Part shown: piece after piece, positions 17,349 through 25,561 of the stretch
How positions within the stretch are numbered: the first letter of the stretch is position 1
Layout of the letters: each line of letters begins with the position of its first letter
DNA from: Catellatospora citrea
Lineage (GTDB): Bacteria > Actinomycetota > Actinomycetes > Mycobacteriales > Micromonosporaceae
Direction: 5' to 3'
Assembly: GCF_003610235.1 (NCBI RefSeq)
Contig: NZ_RAPR01000001.1
Span: 2,728,001 to 2,792,000, forward strand
Length of the DNA stretch: 64,000 nt
Program-made: the position numbers and the translations under genes
The notes under the pieces: model-generated
Database searches by the model: none
What the model was told of the DNA's origin: nothing
Seen by the model: only the letters and a program-made list of their open reading frames with translations

Positions 17349-17699
17349 CCCGGTGAGGTCGCCGTCCATGTCGACACCGCCGAGCACGTGCGCGTGCGCG
17401 TGGAACACGGTCTGCCCCACCGACGCGCCGGTATTGAAGATCACCCGGAAACCCTCGCCGACCACGCCCTCGGCGGTGGCCACGTCGGCGACGGTGCCCA
17501 GCACCTCGCCGGCGAGGGCCGGATTGTCCGAGGCCAGCGACGCGACGTCCGCGTAGTGCTCCTTGGGGATCACCAGCACATGGGTGGGGGCCTTCGGGGC
17601 GATGTCCCGGAACGCGAGGGTGCGCTCGGTCTCGGCGACCACCGTCGCGGGGATCTCCCCCGCCACGATGCGGCAGAACAGGCAGTCGGCAACGGTCAC
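17346..17699 (-). CDS. HIT family nucleotide-binding protein
   Basis: 117-aa histidine-triad hydrolase; the family cleaves nucleoside phosphoramidates and related adenylated compounds. The triad HAHAHVLGG has His100, His102 and His104; CLFC at 6-9 near the N-terminus is typical of HINT-like members. GTG at 17699 is supported by a leaderless -10 TACGAT 7 nt upstream. Its promoter is back-to-back with that of the divergent SDR gene, with only 24 bp between the two start codons. Confidence 0.92.
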   Translation of the reverse strand: MTVADCLFCRIVAGEIPATVVAETERTLAFRDIAPKAPTHVLVIPKEHYADVASLASDNPALAGEVLGTVADVATAEGVVGEGFRVIFNTGASVGQTVFHAHAHVLGGVDMDGDLTG

Positions 17700-17706
17700 G
17701 AGACAG

Positions 17707-17712
17707 ATCGTA
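17707..17712 (-). promoter_or_regulatory. -10 element of the HIT gene (leaderless)
   Basis: TACGAT with 7 nt to the GTG at 17699; overlaps by two bases the -10 of the divergent SDR gene. Confidence 0.55.
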
Positions 17713-17716
17713 GGCT
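17711..17716 (+). promoter_or_regulatory. -10 element of the SDR gene (leaderless)
   Basis: TAGGCT with 7 nt to the ATG at 17724. The two oppositely oriented -10 elements share bases 17711-17712, so only one RNA polymerase can occupy the site at a time. Confidence 0.55.
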
Positions 17717-17723
17717 CACCCTC

Positions 17724-18488
17724 ATGTCGAAGCCACGAGCGGTGCTGGTGACCGGAGCGTCGCGCGGCGTCGGCCGGGCCGTGGCGGCCGCGTTCGCCGC
17801 CCGCGGCGACCGGGTCGCGATCCACCACCGCGACTCCGCCGACCTCGCCGCATCGCTGCGGGCCTCGTTGCCCGGCGAAGGGCATGCGGTGGTACGGGCG
17901 GACCTGGCCGACCCGGCCGCCGTCGCCGCCATGGTCGACGCCGCCGCGGAGGCGCTGGGCGGGCTCGACGTGCTGGTCAACAACGCCGGGCAGGCCTACC
18001 CGCACCCGATCACCGGGGTCTCCTACGCCGAGTGGCAGGAGCTGTGGGCGCGCACGCTGGCGGTGAACCTGACCGGCCCCGCGAACGTCACCTACTGCGC
18101 CGTCCGGCACATGCTGGGCCGTCCCCCGGGCTCCCCACCCGCCCGCGTCATCAACGTCGGCTCCCGCGGGGCCTACCGCGGCGAGCCGGGCCAGCCCGCG
18201 TACGGCGCCGCCAAGGCCGGCCTGCACGCCATGGGCCAGTCCCTGGCCGTCGCACTGGCCCCCTATCGCATCGGCGTCGCCACGGTCGCCCCCGGCTACG
18301 TCCAGGAGGACGAGACCAACGCCTCCTACAAGGTCCCCCGCGGGGCCGAGCACGCCGCCCAGAGCCCCTTCGGCCGCGTCGCCCGCCCCGAGGAGATCGC
18401 CGCCGCCGTCCTCTGGCTGGCCGACCCCGCCGCCGAATGGGCCTCCGGCGCCGTCCTGGACCTCAACGGCGCCTCCCACCTCCGCTGA
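17724..18488 (+). CDS. Short-chain dehydrogenase/reductase
   Basis: 254-aa classical SDR. Cofactor motif TGASRGVG (10-17), structural NNAG (86-89), catalytic Ser147 (INVGSRGAY), Tyr160 and Lys164 (YGAAK). Basic residues near strand 2 (HHRDS) favour NADPH. It resembles 3-oxoacyl-ACP-reductase-like enzymes, but no partner gene points to a substrate. It stands alone, divergent from the HIT gene, and ends in paired hairpins. Confidence 0.9.
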   Translation: MSKPRAVLVTGASRGVGRAVAAAFAARGDRVAIHHRDSADLAASLRASLPGEGHAVVRADLADPAAVAAMVDAAAEALGGLDVLVNNAGQAYPHPITGVSYAEWQELWARTLAVNLTGPANVTYCAVRHMLGRPPGSPPARVINVGSRGAYRGEPGQPAYGAAKAGLHAMGQSLAVALAPYRIGVATVAPGYVQEDETNASYKVPRGAEHAAQSPFGRVARPEEIAAAVLWLADPAAEWASGAVLDLNGASHLR

Positions 18489-18503
18489 CCCACCGCCCCC
18501 TTT

Positions 18504-18528
18504 GCCGCAACTCTTAAAGAGTCGCGGC
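18504..18528 (+). terminator. Hairpin 1 of a repeated terminator module
   Basis: GCCGCAACTCTT paired with its complement around a short A-rich loop (one mismatch). Located 15 bp after the SDR stop. A near-identical hairpin occurs at 53274-53298. Confidence 0.7.
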
Positions 18529-18547
18529 CTCAGGCCACCCACGAGAC

Positions 18548-18568
18548 CGCGACTCCTTCAGAGTCGCG
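18548..18568 (+). terminator. Hairpin 2 of a repeated terminator module
   Basis: CGCGACTC / GAGTCGCG, perfect 8-bp stem with a 5-nt loop; the counterpart of the hairpin at 53317-53338. Together with hairpin 1 it lies between convergent SDR and rsmE genes. Confidence 0.65.
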
Positions 18569-18611
18569 ACCCGTCACGGCGTCGGCGCGGGGCGGGGTGT
18601 CCCGACTTGGG

Positions 18612-19346
18612 TTACCAGCGGTTGAGGCGGGTGGCGAGGACGCTGAGGGCCGCCATGCCGGCCGTCGAGGTGCGGAGCACGTTGTCGCCCAGGCGCACCG
18701 CGACCGCACCGGCCGCGGTGAAGGTCTTCAGCTCGGCGTCGTCGATGCCGCCCTCGGGGCCGACAACCAGCACGATCTCGCCGGCGGCGGGCAGCTCGAC
18801 CTGGGACAGCCGCTCGGTCGCCTCCTCGTGCAGCACGTACGCGGCGGAAGCGGCCGAAAGGCGCTGCGTGAGCTGCTTCGTGGACAGGTCGGGGTCGCCG
18901 CCGACCACCGGCAGCCAGGTGCGGCGGGCCTGCTTGGCGGCCTCGCGGGCCACCGCCGCCCATTTCTCGCGGGACTTCGCGCCCCGGTCGCCGCGCCACT
19001 GGGCGACGCTGCGGGACGCGGCCCAGGGCAGGATCTCGTCCACGCCGACCTCGGTCATCGCCTGCACGGCCAGCTCACCCCGGTCGCCCTTGGCGATGCC
19101 CTGGGCGACGACCAGGCGCGGGTCGGGCGCGTCGGCGTACCGCCGATCGGAAACGGTCACGTCGAGCGCGCCCTTGCCGACGGCCCGGACCACCGCGGAC
19201 GCCACGCCGCCCCGCCCGTCGGCGAGCAGCAGCGACTCACCCACCCGCAGCCGCTGCACGGTCGCGGCATGGTGGCCCTCCGCCCCGCCGAGCGTGTAGA
19301 GGCCCTCACCCGGCAGTACGTCGACCAGAAACAACGGCGCGCTCAC
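18612..19346 (-). CDS. rsmE: 16S rRNA m3U1498 methyltransferase
   Basis: 244-aa SPOUT-class methyltransferase that methylates U1498 of 16S rRNA using SAM. The N-terminal PUA-like domain (VSAPLFLVDVLPGEG) is followed by the trefoil-knot core with VVGPEGGI and RLGDNVLRTSTAGMAAL; the more common form of the last motif is LRTETA, so Glu is replaced by Ser here. GTG at 19346 has GGAGGG 8 nt upstream. It lies just downstream of dnaJ, the usual arrangement. Confidence 0.93.
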   Translation of the reverse strand: MSAPLFLVDVLPGEGLYTLGGAEGHHAATVQRLRVGESLLLADGRGGVASAVVRAVGKGALDVTVSDRRYADAPDPRLVVAQGIAKGDRGELAVQAMTEVGVDEILPWAASRSVAQWRGDRGAKSREKWAAVAREAAKQARRTWLPVVGGDPDLSTKQLTQRLSAASAAYVLHEEATERLSQVELPAAGEIVLVVGPEGGIDDAELKTFTAAGAVAVRLGDNVLRTSTAGMAALSVLATRLNRW

Positions 19347-19365
19347 GTGCCACACCCTCCAATGG

Positions 19366-19422
19366 TGATCATGAACTTATGGCACCGACACGCCGTCGAC
19401 CCGTGCCATAAGTTCATGATCA
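19366..19422. repeat. Perfect 20-bp inverted repeat between dnaJ and rsmE
   Basis: Arms 19366-19385 and 19403-19422 are perfectly complementary, with a 17-nt spacer. It is AT-richer than its surroundings (contains TGATCATGA). It may terminate or attenuate the hrcA-dnaJ transcript before rsmE, or be a dispersed palindromic element. Confidence 0.75.
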
Positions 19423-19437
19423 ACTCGCAAGAAACCC

Positions 19438-20568
19438 TCAGTGGCCGTTGAAGGCGTCGCGGACTCGGGAGAAGAAACCGCCCTGCTTGGAGAGTTCGGC
19501 GACCTCCTCGCCGCGGAGGCGGGCGAACTCGCGGAGCATGCGCTCCTGCTCGCCGTCCAGGCGGGTGGGGGTGCGGACGTCGAGGTGCACGAAGAGGTCG
19601 CCGCGGCCGGTGCCGCGCAGGTGCGGGACGCCCTTGGCGCGGATGCGCAGGGTCGAGTTGGGCTGGGTGCCCGGCTTGACCTCCACCTGCTCCTCGGAGT
19701 CGAGGGTCTTGATGGTGAGGCGGGTGCCCAGGGCGGCGGCGGTCATCGGGACGGTGACCTTGCAGTGCAGGTCGTCGCCCTTGCGCGCGTACACGTCGTG
19801 GGCCCGCTCGTGGATCTCCACGTACAGGTCGCCGGAGGGGCCGCCGCCGGGGCCGACCTCGCCCTGGTTGGCCAGCCGGATGCGCATGCCGTCCTCGACG
19901 CCTGCCGGGATCTTGACGGTCAGGCTGCGGCGGGTGCGGACGCGGCCGTCGCCGGCGCAGGTCGGGCACGGGTGCGGGATCGTGGTGCCGAAGCCCTGGC
20001 AGGCGTTGCACGGGCGGGACGACACGACCTGGCCCAGGAAGGTGCGCTGCACCGACTGCACCTCGCCACGGCCGCCACAGGTGTCGCAGGTCTGCGGGTG
20101 GGTGCCCGCCGCCGTGCCCGCGCCGGAGCAGGTGGTGCAGAGCACCGCGGTGTCCACGGTGATCGGCGCCTCGACGCCGAACGCGGTCTCGAACAGGTCG
20201 AGGTCCAGCCGCAGGATCGCGTCGGCGCCGGGCCGGGTGCGCGGGCGCGGGCCGCGCGAGCCGCTGCCGCCGAAGAAGGCGTCCATGATGTCCTGGAAGC
20301 CGACGAACGGGCCGCCGCCGGGACCGCCCGGACCCGCGCCGCCTCCGCCCGGCGCGAGCGGGTCGCCGCCCAGGTCGACCATGCGCCGCTTCTGGTCGTC
20401 GGACAGCACCTCGTACGCGTTGTTGATGTCCTTGAACTTCTCCGCCGCGGCCGGGTCCGGATTGACGTCCGGGTGGTACTGACGGGCGAGCTTGCGGTAA
20501 GCCCGCTTGATGTCGTCGGCGTCGGCGTCCTTGGGAACGCCGAGAATGCCGTAGTAGTCCTTGGCCAC
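19438..20568 (-). CDS. dnaJ: Chaperone protein DnaJ
   Basis: 376-aa full-length DnaJ co-chaperone of DnaK. J domain with HPD at 32-34, a Gly/Phe-rich stretch ([16 protein letters not shown]), four CxxCxGxG-type zinc repeats ([32 protein letters not shown]) and the C-terminal substrate-binding domains. It corresponds to the hrcA-linked DnaJ2 of mycobacteria. Start ATG/GTG at 20568 has GAGGA upstream. It is 42 bp after hrcA and so probably under the same CIRCE operator. Confidence 0.96.
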   Translation of the reverse strand: MAKDYYGILGVPKDADADDIKRAYRKLARQYHPDVNPDPAAAEKFKDINNAYEVLSDDQKRRMVDLGGDPLAPGGGGAGPGGPGGGPFVGFQDIMDAFFGGSGSRGPRPRTRPGADAILRLDLDLFETAFGVEAPITVDTAVLCTTCSGAGTAAGTHPQTCDTCGGRGEVQSVQRTFLGQVVSSRPCNACQGFGTTIPHPCPTCAGDGRVRTRRSLTVKIPAGVEDGMRIRLANQGEVGPGGGPSGDLYVEIHERAHDVYARKGDDLHCKVTVPMTAAALGTRLTIKTLDSEEQVEVKPGTQPNSTLRIRAKGVPHLRGTGRGDLFVHLDVRTPTRLDGEQERMLREFARLRGEEVAELSKQGGFFSRVRDAFNGH

Positions 20569-20610
20569 GCTGTCCTCAAGCCTCGTTCAGCAACAACAGG
20601 AAATTCGGAA

Positions 20611-21633
20611 TCAATGTCCCAGCATCTCGCCGACGTAACGCGCGACGGCGCGAACGGTGGCGATGGTGCCGGGGTAGTCCATGCGGGTCGGGCCGACGAT
20701 GCCCATCCCGCCCACCACGGTCGCGCCCGGGCCGTAGCCCGTGCTGACCACCGAGGTGGCCCGCAGGTCGACGACCTCGTTCTCGTCGCCGATGCGCACC
20801 CTGGCCGCGCCCGACTTCACCTCGTCGAAGAGCTTGAGCAGGATGACCTCCTCCTCGAGCGCCTCCAGGATCGGCCGCAGCGCGCCCGTGGTCAGGTCCA
20901 GCGGACCCATCCGGGCCAGGTTCGACGTGCCGGCCAGCGCGAGGCGCTCCTCGTGCCGCTCGACGAGGGTCTCCAGCAGGACGCTGACCAGCGTGCTCAT
21001 GGTTGCCTTCGCCTGCGGCTCGGCCCGCTCCACCAGGCCCTGCACCAGCGGCGGGGTGTCCACCAGCTTCACGCCGACCAGGGTCGCGTTGAGGGTGCGG
21101 CGCAGCTCGGTGATCTCCTCGACCTCGACCGGGCCGGGCAGCTCGACGACCCGCTGCTCGACGCGGCCGGTGTCGGTGATCATCACCAGCAGCAGCCGGG
21201 TGGTGGAGACCGGGACCAGCTCCAGATGGCGTACGGAGGAGCGGGTCAGGCTCGGGTACTGCACGACGGCGACCTGGCGGGTCAGCTGCGCCAGCAGCCG
21301 CACCGCGCGGTGCACGACGTCGTCGAGGTCGACCGCGCCGACCAGGAAGCGCTCGATCGCCCGGCGCTCGGCCGGGGAGAGCGGCTTGACCCGCGACAGC
21401 CGGTCGACGAACAGGCGGTAGCCGCGGTCGGTCGGCACCCGGCCGGCCGAGGTGTGCGGCTGGCGGATGTAGCCCTCCTCCTCGAGGACGGCCATGTCGT
21501 TGCGCACGGTGGCCGGGGACACGCCGAGGGCGTGCCGTTCGACCAGTGCCTTGCTCCCGACGGGCTCCTGCGTCGCGACGTAGTCCTCGACGATGGCACG
21601 CAGCACTTCGAGCTTGCGGTCATCCAGACCCAT
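20611..21633 (-). CDS. hrcA: Heat-inducible transcription repressor HrcA
   Basis: 340-aa repressor that binds CIRCE to silence chaperone genes at normal temperature; its folding depends on GroEL/ES. The N-terminal winged helix ([39 protein letters not shown]) and a C-terminal GAF-like dimer domain ([19 protein letters not shown]) are clear. ATG at 21633 has GGGAGG 5 nt upstream. A perfect CIRCE element lies 14 bp upstream of the start, so it is autoregulated and carries dnaJ with it. Confidence 0.96.
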   Translation of the reverse strand: MGLDDRKLEVLRAIVEDYVATQEPVGSKALVERHALGVSPATVRNDMAVLEEEGYIRQPHTSAGRVPTDRGYRLFVDRLSRVKPLSPAERRAIERFLVGAVDLDDVVHRAVRLLAQLTRQVAVVQYPSLTRSSVRHLELVPVSTTRLLLVMITDTGRVEQRVVELPGPVEVEEITELRRTLNATLVGVKLVDTPPLVQGLVERAEPQAKATMSTLVSVLLETLVERHEERLALAGTSNLARMGPLDLTTGALRPILEALEEEVILLKLFDEVKSGAARVRIGDENEVVDLRATSVVSTGYGPGATVVGGMGIVGPTRMDYPGTIATVRAVARYVGEMLGH

Positions 21634-21646
21634 ACGCACCTCCCGG

Positions 21647-21673
21647 CTGGCACTCGTCGTGAGTGAGTGCCAG
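21647..21673. promoter_or_regulatory. CIRCE operator upstream of hrcA-dnaJ
   Basis: CTGGCACTC - 9 nt - GAGTGCCAG, a perfect 9-bp inverted repeat with the exact CIRCE spacing. The putative -10 TAGACT (21672-21677, minus strand) overlaps its distal end, so bound HrcA would block transcription start. Confidence 0.95.
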
Positions 21674-21849
21674 TCTACGTGGGCCGTCACCCGGACGGCA
21701 TAGGCGTGGTGACGGGGTCGACACCGCGCGGCATCCGACACCGTTCGCACCTATCGGCGAAGTGGACGCCCGGTAAACTCGGCCGTTCGGTTCGCAGAGT
21801 GTCGCCTATCGGTCACGGGTGTTGACTGGCGTCGTTTGATCCACACACC

Positions 21850-21855
21850 TAGCCT
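21850..21855 (+). promoter_or_regulatory. -10 element of the DUF4870 gene (leaderless)
   Basis: TAGCCT with 7 nt to the ATG at 21863. A TTGACT lies 22 nt upstream (21822-21827), longer than the usual spacer. Confidence 0.5.
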
Positions 21856-21862
21856 GGCGGGC

Positions 21863-22381
21863 ATGAGTGAACCCACCCCGCCCGGCTCCTCCGAGCCGCC
21901 GGTTCCTTCGGCCCCCTCCTACCAGCCGCCGGCCCCGGCAGCGCCGCCGTCGGCCCCCGCGTCTCCCCCGCCGTCCGCCCCCGGCGGCTACGGCCCGCCG
22001 CCGGTCGCCGGCAACGTCGCGCCGGCCGGCTTCGCCAGCAACGACGACAAGACCTGGGCCCTGGTCGCCCACTTCGGCGGCGCGGCCGGCGCGCTGCTCG
22101 GCGCGGGCGGCGGCGGCTGGGTCGCCCCGTTGATCGCGCTGCTGGTGCAGGGCCCGAAGTCGCCCGCGGCCCGCGCGCACGCTGTCGAGGCGCTGAACTT
22201 CCAGATCGGCATCTCGATCGTCTCGATCGTCTGCTGGATCCTCAGCTGCCTGATCATCCCGATCTTCATCGCGCTCGCCGCGACCGTGGTCGGCGTGGTC
22301 TTCGGCGTGCTGGCCGGCATCAAGGCCAACGAGGGCCAGCTGTACACGTACCCGATGTCGTTCCTGAAGCTGGTCAAGTAA
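21863..22381 (+). CDS. DUF4870 membrane protein
   Basis: 172-aa protein. Residues 1-55 are a Pro/Ala/Ser-rich tail (probably cytoplasmic), followed by the DUF4870 domain: DDKTWALVAHFGGAAGALLG (61-80), a conserved ARAHAVEALNFQIG stretch (103-116) and two or three transmembrane segments (about 82-96, 114-130, 132-153). Function unknown. Convergent with hemW, whose stop is 6 bp from its own. Confidence 0.85.
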   Translation: MSEPTPPGSSEPPVPSAPSYQPPAPAAPPSAPASPPPSAPGGYGPPPVAGNVAPAGFASNDDKTWALVAHFGGAAGALLGAGGGGWVAPLIALLVQGPKSPAARAHAVEALNFQIGISIVSIVCWILSCLIIPIFIALAATVVGVVFGVLAGIKANEGQLYTYPMSFLKLVK

Positions 22382-22386
22382 GCAGT

Positions 22387-23601
22387 TCACCAGGCCAGCA
22401 GGGAGTGGACCACCGCGTCCGCGAGGAGACGGCCGCGCAGCGTCAGCGCCGCGCGGCCGTCCGCGTACGCGGAGGGCTCCAGCAGCCCGTCGGCCAGCGC
22501 CTGCCCCGCCGCGGCGCGCCCGGGCTCGTCCAGCACCTCCAGCGGCAGGCCCTCGACCAGGCGCAGCCGGAGCAGCACGTCCTCGGTGTGCCGCTGCTCG
22601 GCGGTGAGGATCTCCCGGCCCAGGCCCGGGGACAGGCCCTCGGCCAGCCGGGCCGCGTACCGCGCCGGGTGCTTGACGTTCCACCAGCGCACCCCGCCGA
22701 CGTGGCTGTGCGCCCCGGGCCCCAGGCCCCACCAGTCGCCGCCCTGCCAGTAGAGCAGGTTGTGCGCGCACCGCGCGGCCTCGTCGGCGGCCCAGTTGGA
22801 GACCTCGTACCAGCCCAGCCCGGCGGCGCTCAGCGCCGCCTCGGCCGCCAGGTAGCGGTCGGCGGCCACGTCGTCGTCCGGGGAGGCCAGCTCGCCGCGC
22901 CGGATCCGGGCCGACAGGCGGGTGCCGTCCTCCACGATCAGGGCGTACGCGCTGACGTGGTCCACCCCCGCCCTCACCACCGCGGCCAGCGAGGCGGCGA
23001 AGTCGTCCTCGGTCTCCCCCGGCGTGCCGTAGATCAGGTCCAGGTTGACGTGCTCGAACCCGGCCTCGCGTGCCTCGACCGCGGCGGCCGGGGCGCGTCC
23101 CGCGGTGTGCTTGCGGTCCAGGATCCGCAGCACCCCGGGCGCGGCCGACTGCATGCCCAGCGAGATCCGGGTGAACCCGGCCCGGCGCAGTTCCCGCAGC
23201 GAGGCGGGGTCCACCGATTCGGGGTTGGCCTCGGTGGTGACCTCCGCCCCGGCGGCCAGGCCCCAGGTGCGGTCGACCGCCTCCAGCATCCGCCCGAGCT
23301 GGGCCGGCTTGAGCAGGGTCGGCGTGCCGCCGCCGACGAAGACGGTGTCCACCCGCGGCGGGGCGGGCAGCACCTTCGCGGCCAGCGCCAGCTCGGCCAG
23401 CACCGCCTCGACGTAACCTTCGGTGTCCGCGCCGCCCAGCTCCGAGGCGGTGTAGGTGTTGAAGTCGCAGTACCCGCAGCGGCTGGCGCAGAAGGGCACG
23501 TGCAGGTACACGCCGAAGCCGCGTCCGCCGACGTCGGTCAGCGCGGAGTCGGGAAGAGTGCCGTCGTCGGGGACGGGTTCACCGTCGGGAAGCTGGGCCA
23601 C
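22387..23601 (-). CDS. hemW: Heme chaperone HemW (radical SAM)
   Basis: 404-aa radical SAM protein of the HemW/HemN-like group, annotated in older databases as oxygen-independent coproporphyrinogen oxidase but thought to insert heme into target proteins. The 4Fe-4S motif is Cys38-Cys42-Cys45 (FCASRCGYC). It has FVGGGTPT (SAM-binding GGGTP) and the C-terminal HemN domain. GTG at 23601 is preceded by CAGACT and 6 nt. Divergent from the crotonase gene with only 17 bp between starts. Confidence 0.93.
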   Translation of the reverse strand: MAQLPDGEPVPDDGTLPDSALTDVGGRGFGVYLHVPFCASRCGYCDFNTYTASELGGADTEGYVEAVLAELALAAKVLPAPPRVDTVFVGGGTPTLLKPAQLGRMLEAVDRTWGLAAGAEVTTEANPESVDPASLRELRRAGFTRISLGMQSAAPGVLRILDRKHTAGRAPAAAVEAREAGFEHVNLDLIYGTPGETEDDFAASLAAVVRAGVDHVSAYALIVEDGTRLSARIRRGELASPDDDVAADRYLAAEAALSAAGLGWYEVSNWAADEAARCAHNLLYWQGGDWWGLGPGAHSHVGGVRWWNVKHPARYAARLAEGLSPGLGREILTAEQRHTEDVLLRLRLVEGLPLEVLDEPGRAAAGQALADGLLEPSAYADGRAALTLRGRLLADAVVHSLLAW

Positions 23602-23606
23602 GGCTC

Positions 23607-23612
23607 TAGTCT
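23607..23612 (+). promoter_or_regulatory. -10 element of the crotonase gene (leaderless)
   Basis: TAGTCT with 6 nt to the ATG at 23619; overlaps the minus-strand hemW element (CAGACT, 23608-23613). Confidence 0.5.
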
Positions 23613-23613
23613 G
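23608..23613 (-). promoter_or_regulatory. -10-like element of hemW (leaderless)
   Basis: CAGACT (second A and final T conserved) with 6 nt to the GTG at 23601, on the opposite strand to the overlapping crotonase element. Confidence 0.35.
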
Positions 23614-23618
23614 CCCTC

Positions 23619-24437
23619 ATGTCCTCACCTGACTCCCACCTCGTCCGGGTCACCCACGCCCGCGGCGTAACCACGATCACCCTCGACAGCCCGCACAACC
23701 GCAACGCGCTGTCGCAGCGGCTGATGACCGAGCTGCTGGCGGCGCTCGCCGAGGCGAACGCCGACGAGCGGGTCCGGGTGATCGTGCTCGACCACACCGG
23801 GCCGGTCTTCTGCTCCGGGGCCGACCTGGCCGAGACCGCCGCCGCGGCGAAATCGGGGCAGATGCCGGCCGCGCTGCTCGGCGACGTGCTGGGCGCGGTG
23901 GCGAGGTCGGTGAAGCCGGTGGTGGCCGCGGTGCGCGGACCGGCGCGGGCGGGCGGACTGGGCCTGATCGCCGCGGCCGACCTGGCCGTGTGCGCGGCCC
24001 AGGCGACGTTCGCCTTCACCGAGGTGCGGCTGGGCGTGGTGCCCGCGCTGATCTCGGCGACGGTGCTGCCGCGGCTGGCCCCGCGTGCCGCCGCGGAGCT
24101 GTACCTGACCGGCGATGTCTTCGACGGCGCCCGCGCCGCCGCGATCGGCCTGGTCACCGCGACCGCACCGGACGACGACCTGGACGCCGTCGTGGCGCGC
24201 TGGTGCGACAGCCTGGTCCGGGGCGCCCCCGCGTCGCTGGCGACCACGAAGGAGCTGCTGCGCCGCCGCCCCGAGCCGGAACTGGACGCCGAGCTGGCCT
24301 ACCTGTCGGAAATCTCGCTGCGCTTCTTCGGCTCCGCGGAAGGCCGGGAAGGAGTCGCCGCATTCCGGGAGAAACGGGATGCCGCATGGGTTCCACGGTC
24401 CGACGAGCACGGTGCCACGGCGGCGGGCACCCCGTAG
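23619..24437 (+). CDS. Enoyl-CoA hydratase/isomerase family protein
   Basis: 272-aa crotonase-fold protein. Oxyanion-hole segments FCSGADLAE (65-73) and VRGPARAGGLGL (105-116), with Glu135 (FAFTEVRLGVVP) at the position of the second catalytic Glu of enoyl-CoA hydratase. The first catalytic Glu is not obvious (AAADLAV follows the GGLGL loop), so it could be a hydratase of the single-Glu type or another crotonase activity. C-terminal residues after about 240 are variable. It stands alone, divergent from hemW. Confidence 0.88.
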   Translation: MSSPDSHLVRVTHARGVTTITLDSPHNRNALSQRLMTELLAALAEANADERVRVIVLDHTGPVFCSGADLAETAAAAKSGQMPAALLGDVLGAVARSVKPVVAAVRGPARAGGLGLIAAADLAVCAAQATFAFTEVRLGVVPALISATVLPRLAPRAAAELYLTGDVFDGARAAAIGLVTATAPDDDLDAVVARWCDSLVRGAPASLATTKELLRRRPEPELDAELAYLSEISLRFFGSAEGREGVAAFREKRDAAWVPRSDEHGATAAGTP

Positions 24438-24524
24438 GGTGGCCTGAACGAGCCTGCGGCGGGGGGCGCTTCCCGGGAGAACCGGAAGGCGCCCGCCGAC
24501 CGCATCGACGTCGAGGAGGCCGCC

Positions 24525-25388
24525 GTGAAGGGCCGGCAGGTGCTGACCGTCCTGGTGATCCTCGTCGTGGTGTTCGGCGTCGGCGGCTACCTCGCCCGGC
24601 AGCAGTTCGACGGCAAGCTGGAGCTGCCCCGGCTGGGCGCGCCCAAGTGCGTGGCCCGCGCCGACGGCGAGGTGCGGCTGGACCCCGAGCAGATGGCCAA
24701 CGCGGCGACCATCGCCGCCGTCGGCATCGCCCGCAACGTGCCCGATCGCGCGGTGGTGGTCGCGCTGGCCACCGCCCTGCAGGAGTCGAAGCTGCGCAAC
24801 CTGGAGCACCTGGGCGAGGGCAACGACCACGACTCGCTCGGCCTGTTCCAGCAGCGGCCCAGCCAGGGCTGGGGCACCGCCACACAGATCATGGACCCGC
24901 GGCACGCGGCCCGGCGCTTCTACACCAGCCTGACCAAGGTCAAGGGCTGGCAGAAGATGCGCGTCACCGAGGCCGCCCAGCGGGTGCAGCGCTCGGCCTA
25001 CCCCGAGGCGTACGAGAAGTGGGCCGACGACGCCACCGTGCTGGCCAAGGTGCTGACCGGACAGCAGGCCGGCGGTGTGACCTGCGACACCTACGGTTCG
25101 GACGCGGCGGACGACGCCGCGACGTCGACGGTGCTCGCCGACCTGATCAAGGCCGACTTCGGCGCGAAGGCCAAGGGCGTGACCATCGAGGGCACCGCGC
25201 TGCGCGTGCCGGCCGCGAACAGCAAGGCGGGCTGGCAGTTCGCGCACTGGCTGGTGGCCCATGCCCCGCTCACCGGGGTCACCCGGGTGACCTACGCCGA
25301 CCAGCAGTGGTCCGCCGGTGACAGCGCGTGGTCGAACGCCGAGAAAGTGGCCGAACAGGTGGTGGCCCAGGCCGTCGCGGGCGGGTGA
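24525..25388 (+). CDS. Membrane-anchored secreted protein, lysozyme-like features
   Basis: 287 aa with one N-terminal transmembrane segment (residues 5-22) and an extracytoplasmic remainder. The middle part, VALATALQESKLRNLEHLGE and LGLFQQRPSQGWGTATQIMD, has the ALQES...GLFQQRPS...G pattern of lytic-transglycosylase-like actinobacterial proteins, with Glu in QES as the candidate catalytic residue; the C-terminal 90 residues resemble an extracellular cell-wall-associated domain. GTG at 24525 has GAGGAGG 5 nt upstream. A role in peptidoglycan turnover is inference. Confidence 0.75.
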   Translation: MKGRQVLTVLVILVVVFGVGGYLARQQFDGKLELPRLGAPKCVARADGEVRLDPEQMANAATIAAVGIARNVPDRAVVVALATALQESKLRNLEHLGEGNDHDSLGLFQQRPSQGWGTATQIMDPRHAARRFYTSLTKVKGWQKMRVTEAAQRVQRSAYPEAYEKWADDATVLAKVLTGQQAGGVTCDTYGSDAADDAATSTVLADLIKADFGAKAKGVTIEGTALRVPAANSKAGWQFAHWLVAHAPLTGVTRVTYADQQWSAGDSAWSNAEKVAEQVVAQAVAGG

Positions 25389-25561
25389 CCCTGGTGGCAA
25401 GCCGCTTTATCGGTCCCCGCGCGACGACGTCACTCGGGAACGCGAGTTAGTATCGGCACTCGTTCGCGAAGGTTGCTCATCCCGGCACGCCACCCCCCAA
25501 GTCGCGCGCCCCGATCCTGCCTTCGTCTGTGCCCAAGTCTGGAAGGACGCAAGGGGAGGAC

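Noticed and set aside
21822..21827. TTGACT as -35 of the DUF4870 gene
   Set aside because: The spacer to TAGCCT is 22 nt, outside the usual 16-19 nt range.
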